Shown here: positions 35,960 to 44,467 of the stretch, piece after piece
How the letters are laid out: each line of letters starts with the position of its first letter
How positions within the stretch are numbered: the stretch's first letter is position 1
DNA from: Herbaspirillum sp. DW155
GTDB lineage: Bacteria; Pseudomonadota; Gammaproteobacteria; Burkholderiales; Burkholderiaceae_D
NCBI RefSeq assembly: GCF_037076565.1
Contig: NZ_AP029028.1
Location: 4,526,001-4,590,000 of the forward strand
DNA length: 64,000 nucleotides
Direction: 5' to 3'
Program-made: the position numbers and the translations under genes
The notes under the pieces: model-generated
What the model saw: only the letters and a program-made list of their open reading frames with translations
Databases searched by the model: none
What the model was told of the DNA's origin: nothing

Positions 35960-37072
35960 TCAGAAGGTGTGACGGATGCCCGACATCACGCCAAACTGGT
36001 TCTTGCCCGCGCCCACGGTACCACCGGCATCGATAGCCACCGCCGAGGTGCCGCCATTCTTGATGTAGCCCACCGAGGTGTAGAGCGCCGTGCGCTTGGA
36101 CAGGTTGTAGGTCAGCCGCGCCACCGACAGGGTGACGTCGTTGGCGCTGTTCTTGACGTCCAGGCGCGAGACCTGCGCATCCAGTACCAGAGCGGTGGTC
36201 AGCGGATAGCTCAAGCCCAGGTAGTAGAGATCCGAATCGGTATTGGTAGTGGCCGCGCGGGTACGGCGATCCACCACGCCGCCACCGATCTTGACATCAC
36301 CGATCATGTAGTAGCCGTTGAGGGTGACGCGCTGATCGCTGTTGTCGCTGCTGGTCAGGCCACCGGAAGCGCCGGTATTGCCATACAGGATGTCATAGGA
36401 GGAGGTGACGCCCCAGCCCTGGCCGTCATACCCCAGCAGGCCGGTGACCTGGCGGCAGGCCTTGCTGTTGCCCGCCACTTCGCCGGGACAGTTGGTCGCG
36501 GCCGGGCCACCGGCTGAGGACGCATCGCGCCCGAAGCTGTAGGTCGCGCCCACGGTGAAGCCGCTGAAACTGCCAAGATAGCCGATGGCGTTATCGCTGC
36601 GGGCATTGGGCAGATAACTGTCGATGCTGCCGATAGCGAAGATGTTGGGCCCCATCACGTCCGTCTTGAGCTGCGAGATGTAGGTCATGTTGATCTGGCG
36701 ACCCAGCATGAGCTGGCCCCAGCCCCCCTTCAGTCCCACATACGACTGGCGGCCGAAGAGGCGTCCGCCCTGCCCCAGGGCGCCGGTGTCGGGCGCGAAA
36801 CCGTTTTCCAGCACGAACATCGCCTGCAGGCCGCCGCCCAGATCTTCCGTACCACGGAAGCCGATGCGCGAGGGGAACGTGCCCGTCAGCGATGGCATCT
36901 TGAAGACCGAATTGCCGGCCGCATTGGCATTGGTGGTGTAGACCACGCCGGTATCGATGATCCCATAGATGGTCACCGAACTCTGTGCCATGGCCGAACC
37001 GGCCATGCCTGTGTACATCGCACATGCGGCCGCGGCCAGGGCCACTGCGCGCAAGGTGTTTTTTGTTGTCAT
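35960..37072 (-). CDS. Outer-membrane porin, OmpC-like betaproteobacterial family
   Basis: This is a 16-strand trimeric-type porin of about 370 residues. A signal peptide (cleavage after GSAMA) precedes the classical QSSVTIYGIIDTGVVYTTNA start. PSRIGFRGTEDLGGGLQAMF, the GRQSYVGLKG strand and the C-terminal RHTF ending with Phe are family hallmarks. AGGAGG is eight bases before the ATG at 37072 but only two before the ATG at 37078, so 37072 is preferred. Shared upstream operators with the binding protein at 37627 suggest it admits pca-pathway aromatic acids. Confidence 0.93.
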   Translation of the reverse strand: MTTKNTLRAVALAAAACAMYTGMAGSAMAQSSVTIYGIIDTGVVYTTNANAAGNSVFKMPSLTGTFPSRIGFRGTEDLGGGLQAMFVLENGFAPDTGALGQGGRLFGRQSYVGLKGGWGQLMLGRQINMTYISQLKTDVMGPNIFAIGSIDSYLPNARSDNAIGYLGSFSGFTVGATYSFGRDASSAGGPAATNCPGEVAGNSKACRQVTGLLGYDGQGWGVTSSYDILYGNTGASGGLTSSDNSDQRVTLNGYYMIGDVKIGGGVVDRRTRAATTNTDSDLYYLGLSYPLTTALVLDAQVSRLDVKNSANDVTLSVARLTYNLSKRTALYTSVGYIKNGGTSAVAIDAGGTVGAGKNQFGVMSGIRHTF

Positions 37073-37420
37073 TGCCATCTCCTCCTGATTTCATTGAATG
37101 TGAATGGCCGGTTCACTGCCGGCGCTCGCCCTCCTCCAGGCGCACGCCAGCGATTCGCCGCTCCCCGGCCGGGGGACTTCCGGTGTGGCCAGTCCCCCTC
37201 TGGGTGTACTGCGACTGCCTGTTGCGAATTCCTGCGGCCGCATGGCGGCTTCCCGAAGCGCGGGCGAAAAAATCCCCCGGCCCCATGGTCAGCGCCATCG
37301 GCATGCGTACTGCGGTGACACCTCCGGTGTCATCTTCAAAAAAGCGAGTTGGTCGGCGCCGCCAGGCGGGCACCGCAGAAAGAAGCGTCTCGTTGCTTAT
37401 TATTTATAACTTTTATTGGT

Positions 37421-37437
37421 CGTTCGGCTACCGCACA
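37421..37437. promoter_or_regulatory. Probable PcaR-type operator between porin and binding-protein genes
   Basis: CGTTCG-GCTAC-CGCACA fits the pca motif with the five-base centre. The rest of the 554-base gap (37073-37626), apart from this pair of sites, shows nothing recognisable. Confidence 0.55.
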
Positions 37438-37439
37438 TC

Positions 37440-37456
37440 AGTTTGTTCACCGAACG
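37440..37456. promoter_or_regulatory. Second PcaR-type operator, tandem
   Basis: AGTTTG-TTCAC-CGAACG, starting 19 bases after the site at 37421, the same tandem distance as at 34685/34704. Confidence 0.5.
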
Positions 37457-37626
37457 GATGGTGCGATACTATTGTCCGCACCGAAGCTTTGTCAACAAGG
37501 CGAGCCAAGGAAGGGAATTCGATGCGTCGTCCGTCTGCAACAGTCGGACCGGCGATGAGACCATCAGCGCGGCGACAGAACCGCAGGCTCATCGCCGCTC
37601 ACCCCAATCACAAAGGAGACAAGACA

Positions 37627-38802
37627 ATGAGGTTCAAGAAGATCGCAATGCTGGCCGTGATGGCCGCCTCCGGCACCTTGCTGAGCGCGCTTGCGCACGG
37701 TCAGGAAACCATCAAGGTCGGCCTGATCGCCGCCTTCTCCGGCCCCTTCGCCGACTATGGCAAGCAGATGGAAGGCGGCATCAAGGCCTACATGGCGCAG
37801 CATGGTGACCAGGTTGCCGGCAAGAAGGTACAGATCATCATCAAGGACACCACCGGCCCCGCGCCGGAAATCGCCAAGCGTCTGGCGCAGGAACTGGTCG
37901 TGCGCGACAAGGTGGATTTCCTGGCCGGCTTCGGTCTGACGCCCGAAGCGCTGGCCGTCGCGCCCATCGCCGAGCAGGCCAAAAAGCCCATGATCATCAT
38001 GAACGCGGCCAGCTCCGTCATCACCACCAAGTCCAACTACATCGCGCGATTTTCGATGACGCTGCCGCAGGTCTCCGGCCCCATGGCAAGCTGGGCGCTG
38101 AAGAACGGCATCAGGCGCGTGGTCACGCTGGTGGCCGATTACGGGCCGGGCATCGATGCCGAGACCGCCTTCAAGACCAATCTGCTGGGTGGTGGCGGCC
38201 AGGTGGTCGAATCGATCCGGGTACCGCTGCGCAATCCTGAATTCGCTCCCTACATCCAGCGCATCAAGGATGCCAAGCCGGAGGCGGTGTTCATCTTCGT
38301 GCCGGCCGGCGAGCAAAGCATTGCCTTCATGAAAGGCTACCGTGAACGCGGCCTGGCCGAGGCCGGCATCAAGGTCATCGCCACCGGCGACCTGACCGAC
38401 GATCATGTGATGCCGGCCATGGGCGACTCCACGCTGGGCGTGATCACCACCTTCCACTATTCGGCCGCGCATGATTCGCCGGAGAACAAGGCCTTCCTGA
38501 AAAGCTTTGCGGCCGCCAATCCCGACGCGGGCCGTCCCAACTTCATGGCCGTGGCCGCGTATGACGGCATGAACGCCATCTACGAAGTCAGCAGGAAACT
38601 CAACGGCAAGATCGATGGCGACCGCGCCATGGCCATCCTCAAGACCATGAAATTGGTCAGCCCGCGCGGCCCCATTGCTATCGACCCGGCCACGCGCGAC
38701 ATCGTGCAGACCGTCTACGTGCGCAAGGTCGAGAAGATCGGCAACGAAGCCTACAACGTCGAGTTCGACAAGTTCGACAACATGAAGGACACCGGCAAGT
38801 AA
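37627..38802 (+). CDS. Branched-chain-type ABC transporter substrate-binding protein, pca-linked
   Basis: This 391-residue periplasmic protein has a signal peptide (MRFKKIAMLAVMAASGTLLS, cleavage near AHG) and a Peripla_BP_6 fold beginning ETIKVGLIAAFSGPFADYGK. AAAGGAG lies 9 bases before the ATG at 37627; the frame is open far upstream but that part is not protein-like. It is paralogous to the van-linked binding protein at 21705. The tandem operators upstream put it under probable PcaR control, with protocatechuate or 4-hydroxybenzoate as likely ligand. No permease is adjacent; livHMGF at 28343-31698 is the nearest. Confidence 0.9.
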   Translation: MRFKKIAMLAVMAASGTLLSALAHGQETIKVGLIAAFSGPFADYGKQMEGGIKAYMAQHGDQVAGKKVQIIIKDTTGPAPEIAKRLAQELVVRDKVDFLAGFGLTPEALAVAPIAEQAKKPMIIMNAASSVITTKSNYIARFSMTLPQVSGPMASWALKNGIRRVVTLVADYGPGIDAETAFKTNLLGGGGQVVESIRVPLRNPEFAPYIQRIKDAKPEAVFIFVPAGEQSIAFMKGYRERGLAEAGIKVIATGDLTDDHVMPAMGDSTLGVITTFHYSAAHDSPENKAFLKSFAAANPDAGRPNFMAVAAYDGMNAIYEVSRKLNGKIDGDRAMAILKTMKLVSPRGPIAIDPATRDIVQTVYVRKVEKIGNEAYNVEFDKFDNMKDTGK

Positions 38803-38823
38803 TCACTCGCCGATACTCCACGG

Positions 38824-38860
38824 AAACGCCGGTGATGCAGTGCACACCGGCGTTTTTCTT
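38824..38860 (+). terminator. Terminator after the pca-linked binding protein
   Basis: AAACGCCGGTG and CACCGGCGTTT pair around a short loop and are followed by TTTCTTT, 22 bases after the stop. Confidence 0.85.
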
Positions 38861-39053
38861 TAGTGGCCCAACAGCGATGCAGGCTGGCGCGATATCGGTC
38901 ATCACGCCGTCATCATTGCGACGCGGCGCAGCAATTCCGGCCGATGCGGGCGACTTCATTTTCGTTCGTTAATCGCCCGCTTTTACGTTGTTCGCACCGA
39001 GCGAAATGCCGAAGGGCTTGCGTTTACCTCGACTTTACTTATACTGAATAAAC

Positions 39054-39068
39054 GTTATAAGTTATAAC
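39054..39068. promoter_or_regulatory. Probable MarR operator of the hydroxycinnamate operon
   Basis: GTTATAAGTTATAAC is a perfect 15-base palindrome 56 bases before the first gene of the operon. Size, symmetry and AT content are typical of MarR-family sites; the operon's own MarR (51658) is the obvious candidate. Confidence 0.65.
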
Positions 39069-39123
39069 TAATTCCAAAAGCCAACGCAGCACACAGAGAC
39101 ATTCAGAGACCTTCAGAGACAGC

Positions 39124-39903
39124 ATGAACCAGCACAGCGACCTCATCGACATCCAAATTCACGGCGCCATCGCCGAGATCGCGCTCAACCGCGCGGCCAA
39201 ACGCAACGCCCTCAATGATCCGCTGGTGCGTGCCATCCGCGACTGTTTCCAGGATCTGCCCGAGGGCGTGAAGGTGGCCATCATCCACGGTATCGGCGAA
39301 CACTTCTGCGCCGGTCTGGATTTGTCCGAACTGCGCGAGCGCGACACCACCGAATCCCTGCATCACTCCCGCATGTGGCATGCGGCCTTCGAGCAGATCG
39401 CCTTCGGCCGCGTGCCCGTGATTGCCGTGCTGCATGGCGCGGTGATCGGCGGCGGGCTGGAACTGGCCTCGGCCGCGCATATCCGGGTGGCCGAACCGAG
39501 CGCCTTCTATGGCTTGCCGGAAGGACAGCGTGGCCTCTTCGTCGGCGGCGGCGGTTCGGTACGGATCTCGCGCCTGATCGGCGTGGCGCGCATGGCCGAC
39601 ATGATGCTGACCGGGCGCGTGTTGAATGCCGAAGAAGGTCATCAGGCCGGCATCTCGCAATACAGCGTGGCCGCCGGCACCGGGCTGGACAAGGCGCGCG
39701 AACTGGCCGAGCGCATCGCCCGCAATGCGCCCATGACCAACTACGGCATCATGCACGTGCTGCCGCGCATCCATGACCAGTCGATCCAGGACGGCCTGAT
39801 GACCGAATCGCTCATGGCTGCCGTGGCCGGCAGCGATCCCGATACCAAGGGCCGCCTAGCGGCCTTCCTCGATCACAAGCAGAACAAGGTCAGGCCCACC
39901 TGA
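39124..39903 (+). CDS. Crotonase-family enoyl-CoA hydratase, hydroxycinnamoyl-CoA side chain
   Basis: This 259-residue crotonase has the oxyanion-hole segments HFCAGLDLSEL and VIGGGLELASAA. Glutamates at both hydratase positions (GLELA and GLPEGQRG) are present, as in ordinary enoyl-CoA hydratases. Feruloyl-CoA hydratase-lyases use a different active-site set, so simple hydration is the better reading. It opens the operon with a CoA synthetase, thiolase and dehydrogenase, a full beta-oxidation set. Substrate inferred as feruloyl- or coumaroyl-CoA. Confidence 0.85.
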   Translation: MNQHSDLIDIQIHGAIAEIALNRAAKRNALNDPLVRAIRDCFQDLPEGVKVAIIHGIGEHFCAGLDLSELRERDTTESLHHSRMWHAAFEQIAFGRVPVIAVLHGAVIGGGLELASAAHIRVAEPSAFYGLPEGQRGLFVGGGGSVRISRLIGVARMADMMLTGRVLNAEEGHQAGISQYSVAAGTGLDKARELAERIARNAPMTNYGIMHVLPRIHDQSIQDGLMTESLMAAVAGSDPDTKGRLAAFLDHKQNKVRPT

Positions 39904-39999
39904 AAAAAATAAGCAGGCCAGCAAGTCAGTAATACAGAGAAGTACACAACAACACGCCAGCCCGGCTAGGCCCGGACCGGCAACACAACAGAGACATGT

Positions 40000-41862
40000 A
40001 TGAACACTCCACCTCGCTATCGCAGCGTCAGGTTCGGTATCGGCGGCGTTGACGTCGTGCCGGGCGCTGACGGCATCTCCATCGTCAAGACCCGCCAGCC
40101 GCTGGAAGCCTATCCGGCGCGCCTGACCGACAAGCTGATCCACTGGGCCACGGTCGATCCCGACCGCACCTACATGGCGCGTCGGGATAAGGATGGCCAG
40201 TGGCGCCGCATCAGCTACGGCCAGGCGCTGCAAAGCGCACGCCGCATCGGCCAGGCGCTGTTGCAGCGCGGGCTGTCGGCCGAGCGCCCGCTGCTGATCC
40301 TGTCCGAGAACGATCTCGAACACGCCATGCTGGTGCTGGGCTGCCACTACGCGGGCGTGCCGTATGCCCCGGTGTCGTCGGCCTATTCGCTGCTGTCCAA
40401 GGACTACGCCAAGCTGCGCCATGCGGTGCAGCTGCTCACGCCCGGACTGATCTTCGCCGCGCATGGCGAGAAGTTCGCCGCTGCCGTCAATGCGGTCGCC
40501 CCCGACATCGAATTCGTGGTCACCGAGGCACCGCCCGCCGGGCGCGAGTGCACGCTCTATGCCGAGCTGGAAGCCACACGCGCCGGCGATGAAGTCGAGC
40601 GCGCCTATGCCGCCACCGGTCCGGACACCATCGTCAAGTTCCTCTTCACCTCGGGATCGACCAAGATGCCCAAGGCGGTCATCAATACCCAGCGCATGAT
40701 GTGCAGCAATCTGCAGATGATCGTGCAGACCTTCCCCTTCCTGGCCGAAGAGCCGCCCATCCTGATCGACTGGCTGCCCTGGAATCACACCTTCGGTGCC
40801 AACCACAACGTGGGCATCGTGATCTACAACGGCGGCACCATGTACATCGACGAGGGCAAACCCACGCCGCAGGGTCTGGCGACCACCCTGGCCAACCTGC
40901 ATGAGATTGCACCGACCGTGTATTTCAACGTACCGGTGGGCTGGGAAGGCATCGCCCACGCGCTGGAGAAGGACCAGGCGCTGCGCGAGAAATTCTATAG
41001 CCGCCTGCGCATGCAGTTCTATGCCGGTGCCGCCCTGGCCCAGCCGGTCTGGGACAAGCTGCACGCCACGGCCGAGGCCACCTGCGGCGAACGCATCGTG
41101 ATGTCCTGCGGTCTGGGCATGACCGAGACCTCGCCCTCGGCGCTGTTCGTGGTGGACCACCAGGTGCAGGCCGGGCAGATCGGCATTCCCACGCCGGGCA
41201 TGGAAATCAAGCTGGTACCCAATGGCGACAAGATCGAGATCCGCTATCGCGGCCCCAACGTCACGCCCGGTTACTGGCGCGCCCCGGAACAGACCGCCGA
41301 GGCCTTCGATGAAGAGGGCTATTTCCGCTCCGGTGACGCGGTACGCTGGCTGGACCCCGCCCATCCGGATCGCGGTTTCATGTTCGATGGCCGGGTGGCC
41401 GAGGACTTCAAGCTCTATACCGGCACCTGGGTCAGCGTGGGCCCCCTGCGCGCCCTGATTGCGCATGAAGGCGCTCCCTACCTGCAGGATGCCGTCATCA
41501 CCGGCCACGACCGCAACGAAGTGGGCATGCTCATCGTCCCCAACATCGAACGCTGCCGCCAGCTGGCGCGCCTGCCCGCCGACGCACCGCGCGCAGACGT
41601 GCTCAATGCGGCGCCGGTGCGCGACTTCTTCCAGGGCGTGCTGGACCGTCTGCAAGCGCATGCCACCGGCAGTTCCAACCGCGTGACCCGGGCACTGGTG
41701 CTGATCGACCCGCCATCCTTTGATCGTGGCGAAATCACCGACAAGGGTTCCGTCAACCAGCGCTCCGTGCTGACCCACCGCGCTGCCCTGGTGGAGATGC
41801 TCTACGCCGGCACCGATCCGGCCGTGCTGACCGCGCAGGCCGCGCTCTCCCCCGCTCACTGA
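40000..41862 (+). CDS. fcs: Feruloyl-CoA synthetase
   Basis: This 620-residue acyl-adenylate-forming enzyme activates hydroxycinnamic acids with ATP and CoA. Motifs seen are LFTSGSTKMPKAVINTQ (ATP site), LPWNHTFGANHNVG, SCGLGMTETSPSALF and YFRSGDAVRWLDP. Length and the N-terminus (RYRSVRFGIGGVDVV) fit bacterial feruloyl-CoA synthases, which are longer than most ligases. It is followed at 13 bases by the thiolase gene. Confidence 0.92.
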   Translation: MNTPPRYRSVRFGIGGVDVVPGADGISIVKTRQPLEAYPARLTDKLIHWATVDPDRTYMARRDKDGQWRRISYGQALQSARRIGQALLQRGLSAERPLLILSENDLEHAMLVLGCHYAGVPYAPVSSAYSLLSKDYAKLRHAVQLLTPGLIFAAHGEKFAAAVNAVAPDIEFVVTEAPPAGRECTLYAELEATRAGDEVERAYAATGPDTIVKFLFTSGSTKMPKAVINTQRMMCSNLQMIVQTFPFLAEEPPILIDWLPWNHTFGANHNVGIVIYNGGTMYIDEGKPTPQGLATTLANLHEIAPTVYFNVPVGWEGIAHALEKDQALREKFYSRLRMQFYAGAALAQPVWDKLHATAEATCGERIVMSCGLGMTETSPSALFVVDHQVQAGQIGIPTPGMEIKLVPNGDKIEIRYRGPNVTPGYWRAPEQTAEAFDEEGYFRSGDAVRWLDPAHPDRGFMFDGRVAEDFKLYTGTWVSVGPLRALIAHEGAPYLQDAVITGHDRNEVGMLIVPNIERCRQLARLPADAPRADVLNAAPVRDFFQGVLDRLQAHATGSSNRVTRALVLIDPPSFDRGEITDKGSVNQRSVLTHRAALVEMLYAGTDPAVLTAQAALSPAH

Positions 41863-41875
41863 GGAAGCAACAGAC

Positions 41876-43129
41876 ATGGCACAAGCAGCGTTCTATTCCA
41901 GCTTCAACGACATCTGGCTGGTCGGCGGCGTACGCACGCCCATGGTGGATTACTGCACCAACTTCAGCCAGCTCTCGCCCACCGACATGGGTATCAAGGT
42001 GGCGCGCGAAGTGCTGGCGCGCACCGGTATCGCCGCTACCGACATCGGTTCGGTCATCGCCGGCAACATGGCGCCCGGCGACGCCTACCAGTACATGCTG
42101 CCGCGTCACATCGGCCTGTATGCGGGCGTGCCCATCAGCACGCCGGCCATCATGGTCCAGCGCATCTGCGGCACCGGTTTCGAACTGATCCGTCAGGCCG
42201 GCGATCAGATCGAACGCGGCTATACCGAGACCGCGCTGATCGTCGGCAGCGAATCGATGACGCGCAATCCCATCGCCGCCTTCGGCCATCGCACCGGCTT
42301 CAAGCTGGGCGCACCGGTGGAATTCCAGGACTACATGTGGGAAGCACTGGTCGATCCGGCCCCCGGCATCACCATGCCGCAGACGGCCGAGAACCTGGCG
42401 AAGAAATATGGCATCACCCGCGCCGAGGTCGACGAATACGCCGCGTATTCCTTCGAGCGCGCGCTCAAGGCACAGGCCGCCGGCTTCCACGCGGGCGAGA
42501 TCGTCCCGGTCGTCAATGAAACCTTCCGCCTGGATGGCTACAACGACCGTCACATCAAGCTGCAAGGCAAGATCAGCGAAGCCGCCACCGACACCCATCC
42601 GCGCCCTTCGCCGGTAGAGGTACTGGCCAGGCTGCGCACGCTCTATCCGGACGGGGTGCAGACCGGTGGCAACTCCTCGGCGCTGGTCGATGCGGCGGCC
42701 GCCACCATCGTCGCCTCGGGCGATTACGTGCGCCGCCATGACAAGCAGCCGCTGGCGCGCGTGGTCGCGGCGGCCGTCGCGGGCGTGCCGCCCGAGATCA
42801 TGGGCATCGGCCCGGTGCCGGCGATCCGCACACTGCTGGAACGCAACGGCCTCACGGTAGCCGACATCGGCTGCTTCGAGATCAACGAGGCGCAAGGCGC
42901 GCAGATCGTGGCCGTTGAACGGGAACTGGGCATCGACCGCGAACGCCTCAACGTCAACGGTGGCGCCATCGCCCTGGGCCACCCGCTGGCTGCGACCGGG
43001 GTGCGTCTGTCGATCACGGCAGCCCGTGAGATGAACCGCCGTGGCGCACGCTACTGCGTGGCCTCGGCCTGCATCGGCGGCGGCCAGGGCATTGCCCTGC
43101 TGCTGGAAAACCCCTCGGCTTCCCACTGA
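41876..43129 (+). CDS. Thiolase for aromatic 3-ketoacyl-CoA
   Basis: This 417-residue thiolase has the nucleophilic Cys in MVQRICGTGFELI, His in GHPLAATGVR and Cys in ACIGGGQG. It differs from PcaF in its loop around the first Cys and in a longer N-terminus. In this operon it should cleave 3-keto-3-arylpropionyl-CoA to acetyl-CoA and an aroyl-CoA such as 4-hydroxybenzoyl-CoA or vanilloyl-CoA. Confidence 0.87.
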   Translation: MAQAAFYSSFNDIWLVGGVRTPMVDYCTNFSQLSPTDMGIKVAREVLARTGIAATDIGSVIAGNMAPGDAYQYMLPRHIGLYAGVPISTPAIMVQRICGTGFELIRQAGDQIERGYTETALIVGSESMTRNPIAAFGHRTGFKLGAPVEFQDYMWEALVDPAPGITMPQTAENLAKKYGITRAEVDEYAAYSFERALKAQAAGFHAGEIVPVVNETFRLDGYNDRHIKLQGKISEAATDTHPRPSPVEVLARLRTLYPDGVQTGGNSSALVDAAAATIVASGDYVRRHDKQPLARVVAAAVAGVPPEIMGIGPVPAIRTLLERNGLTVADIGCFEINEAQGAQIVAVERELGIDRERLNVNGGAIALGHPLAATGVRLSITAAREMNRRGARYCVASACIGGGQGIALLLENPSASH

Positions 43130-43156
43130 ACCGTTCATTCGAGAAGGACATTCTTC

Positions 43157-43921
43157 ATGCAACTGCAAGGACAAGCTGCCCTGGTGACGGGCGGCGCCTC
43201 CGGACTCGGAGCCGAGACCGTGCGCCAGCTGGTGCAGGCCGGCGCCCGCGTCTCCATCCTCGACGTCAACATGGAAGCGGCCCAGGCCCTGGCCGATGAA
43301 CTGCGCTGCCATGCCGTGCGCTGCGACATCACCGACAGCGCTTCGGTGCAGGCTGCCCTCGATGCCGCGCAAGAGGCCAACGGCGTGCCGCGCATCCTCA
43401 TCAACTGTGCCGGCATCGGTGGCGCAAAACGCATGGTGGGCAAGGATGGCAGCCCGATGCCGCTGGAGGATTTCAGCCGCATCGTCAACGTCAACCTGAT
43501 CGGCACCTTCAACGTGATCCGCCTGGCAGCCGCACGCATGGCCGCTGCCGAGCCTCTGGCCGAGGGCGAGCGCGGCGTGATCGTGGCGACCGCCTCGGTG
43601 GCGGCTTTCGATGGACAAGTCGGACAAGCCGGCTACGCGGCTTCCAAAGGCGGCATCACGTCCATGACCCTGCCGCTGGCACGTGACCTGGCGCAACACG
43701 GCATCCGCGTGGTGACCATCGCGCCGGGCCTGTTCCTCACGCCCCTGCTCTACAAGCTGCCGGAAGAGGTACAGCAATCGCTGGCCGCCTCCATCCCCTT
43801 CCCCAAGCGCCTGGGCAAGGCCGAAGAATATGCGCAGCTGGCCCTGCACATCGCCACCAATCTCTCGCTCAATGGCGAAGTGATCCGCCTCGACGGCGCA
43901 TTGCGCCTGGCGCCACGTTAA
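43157..43921 (+). CDS. SDR-type 3-hydroxyacyl-CoA dehydrogenase
   Basis: This 254-residue SDR has [27 protein letters not shown], a serine in [10 protein letters not shown] and catalytic YAASKGGI. It resembles HSD10-type 3-hydroxyacyl-CoA dehydrogenases, in which the loop after NCAG and the conserved GLFLTPL region occur. In the operon it would oxidise 3-hydroxy-3-arylpropionyl-CoA with NAD+. Confidence 0.87.
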   Translation: MQLQGQAALVTGGASGLGAETVRQLVQAGARVSILDVNMEAAQALADELRCHAVRCDITDSASVQAALDAAQEANGVPRILINCAGIGGAKRMVGKDGSPMPLEDFSRIVNVNLIGTFNVIRLAAARMAAAEPLAEGERGVIVATASVAAFDGQVGQAGYAASKGGITSMTLPLARDLAQHGIRVVTIAPGLFLTPLLYKLPEEVQQSLAASIPFPKRLGKAEEYAQLALHIATNLSLNGEVIRLDGALRLAPR

Positions 43922-43937
43922 GGATCGAGGAGCAGGC

Positions 43938-44357
43938 ATGGGCAAGACCATCATTCATCCGGTACGCGTGGAATTCGGCGATTGCGATCCGGCCGGCATC
44001 GTCTACTTCCCCAATTTCTTCCGCTGGTATGACGCGGCCTCACGCAATTTCTTCCATGAATGCGGCGTGCCGCCCTGGCGCGAAACCGAAAAGACGCGCG
44101 GCATCATCGGCACGCCGGTGGTGGATATCAGCTCGCGCTTCGTGCGTCCTGCCACCTATGGTGACCGCATCGAAGTGCATTCCACCATCGTCGAATGGAA
44201 TGACAAGACCTTCGTGATGCAGCATGAGATCAGGCGCGATGGCGAACTGCTGTGCGAAGGCCGCGACGTGCGCGTCTTCGCCATCCGCCATCCGGATGAT
44301 CCTGACCGCATCAAGGCGATTCCCATTCCGGCAGATATCAGGGAGATGTGCAGCTGA
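43938..44357 (+). CDS. 4-Hydroxybenzoyl-CoA-type thioesterase
   Basis: This 139-residue hot-dog thioesterase has the catalytic Asp in VEFGDCDPAGIVYFPNFF, then RWYDAASRNFFHECGVPPWR, which closely follows the Pseudomonas CBS3 4-hydroxybenzoyl-CoA thioesterase. It would free 4-hydroxybenzoate or vanillate from the aroyl-CoA, closing the beta-oxidative route and feeding PobA and VanAB. Confidence 0.9.
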   Translation: MGKTIIHPVRVEFGDCDPAGIVYFPNFFRWYDAASRNFFHECGVPPWRETEKTRGIIGTPVVDISSRFVRPATYGDRIEVHSTIVEWNDKTFVMQHEIRRDGELLCEGRDVRVFAIRHPDDPDRIKAIPIPADIREMCS

Positions 44358-44431
44358 ACGATGAGCCCCCGTTCGGACCGTAGTGAATCAGCAGCAAACG
44401 AGGCAGGACGATTACGCACTGCCCGCTATAA

Positions 44432-44445
44432 ATCGAGCATTCGAT
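44432..44445. promoter_or_regulatory. Palindrome upstream of the hydroxycinnamate binding-protein gene
   Basis: ATCGA-GCAT-TCGAT is a perfect inverted repeat 22 bases before the binding-protein start; possible operator or mRNA stem. It is not the same sequence as the 39054 palindrome. Confidence 0.4.
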
Positions 44446-44467
44446 ACATAAATACAAGGAGACGGAG

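Noticed and set aside
37460-37482. GGTGCG ... CGCACC inverted repeat after the tandem operators
   Set aside because: The spacing is 11 bases, not five, so it does not fit the motif; it may still matter.
38988-39008. TTCGC-ACCGA-GCGAA inverted repeat upstream of the hydratase, considered as a further pca operator
   Set aside because: The half-sites are offset from the TGTKCG-N5-CGMACA pattern, so it is not counted in the regulon.
39856-41877. Long minus-strand frame opposite feruloyl-CoA synthetase
   Set aside because: Composition is typical of antisense frames in GC-rich DNA; the plus strand carries all adenylation motifs.
41753-43954. Long minus-strand frame opposite the thiolase and SDR genes
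   Set aside because: It spans two real genes with conserved catalytic motifs and itself has none.
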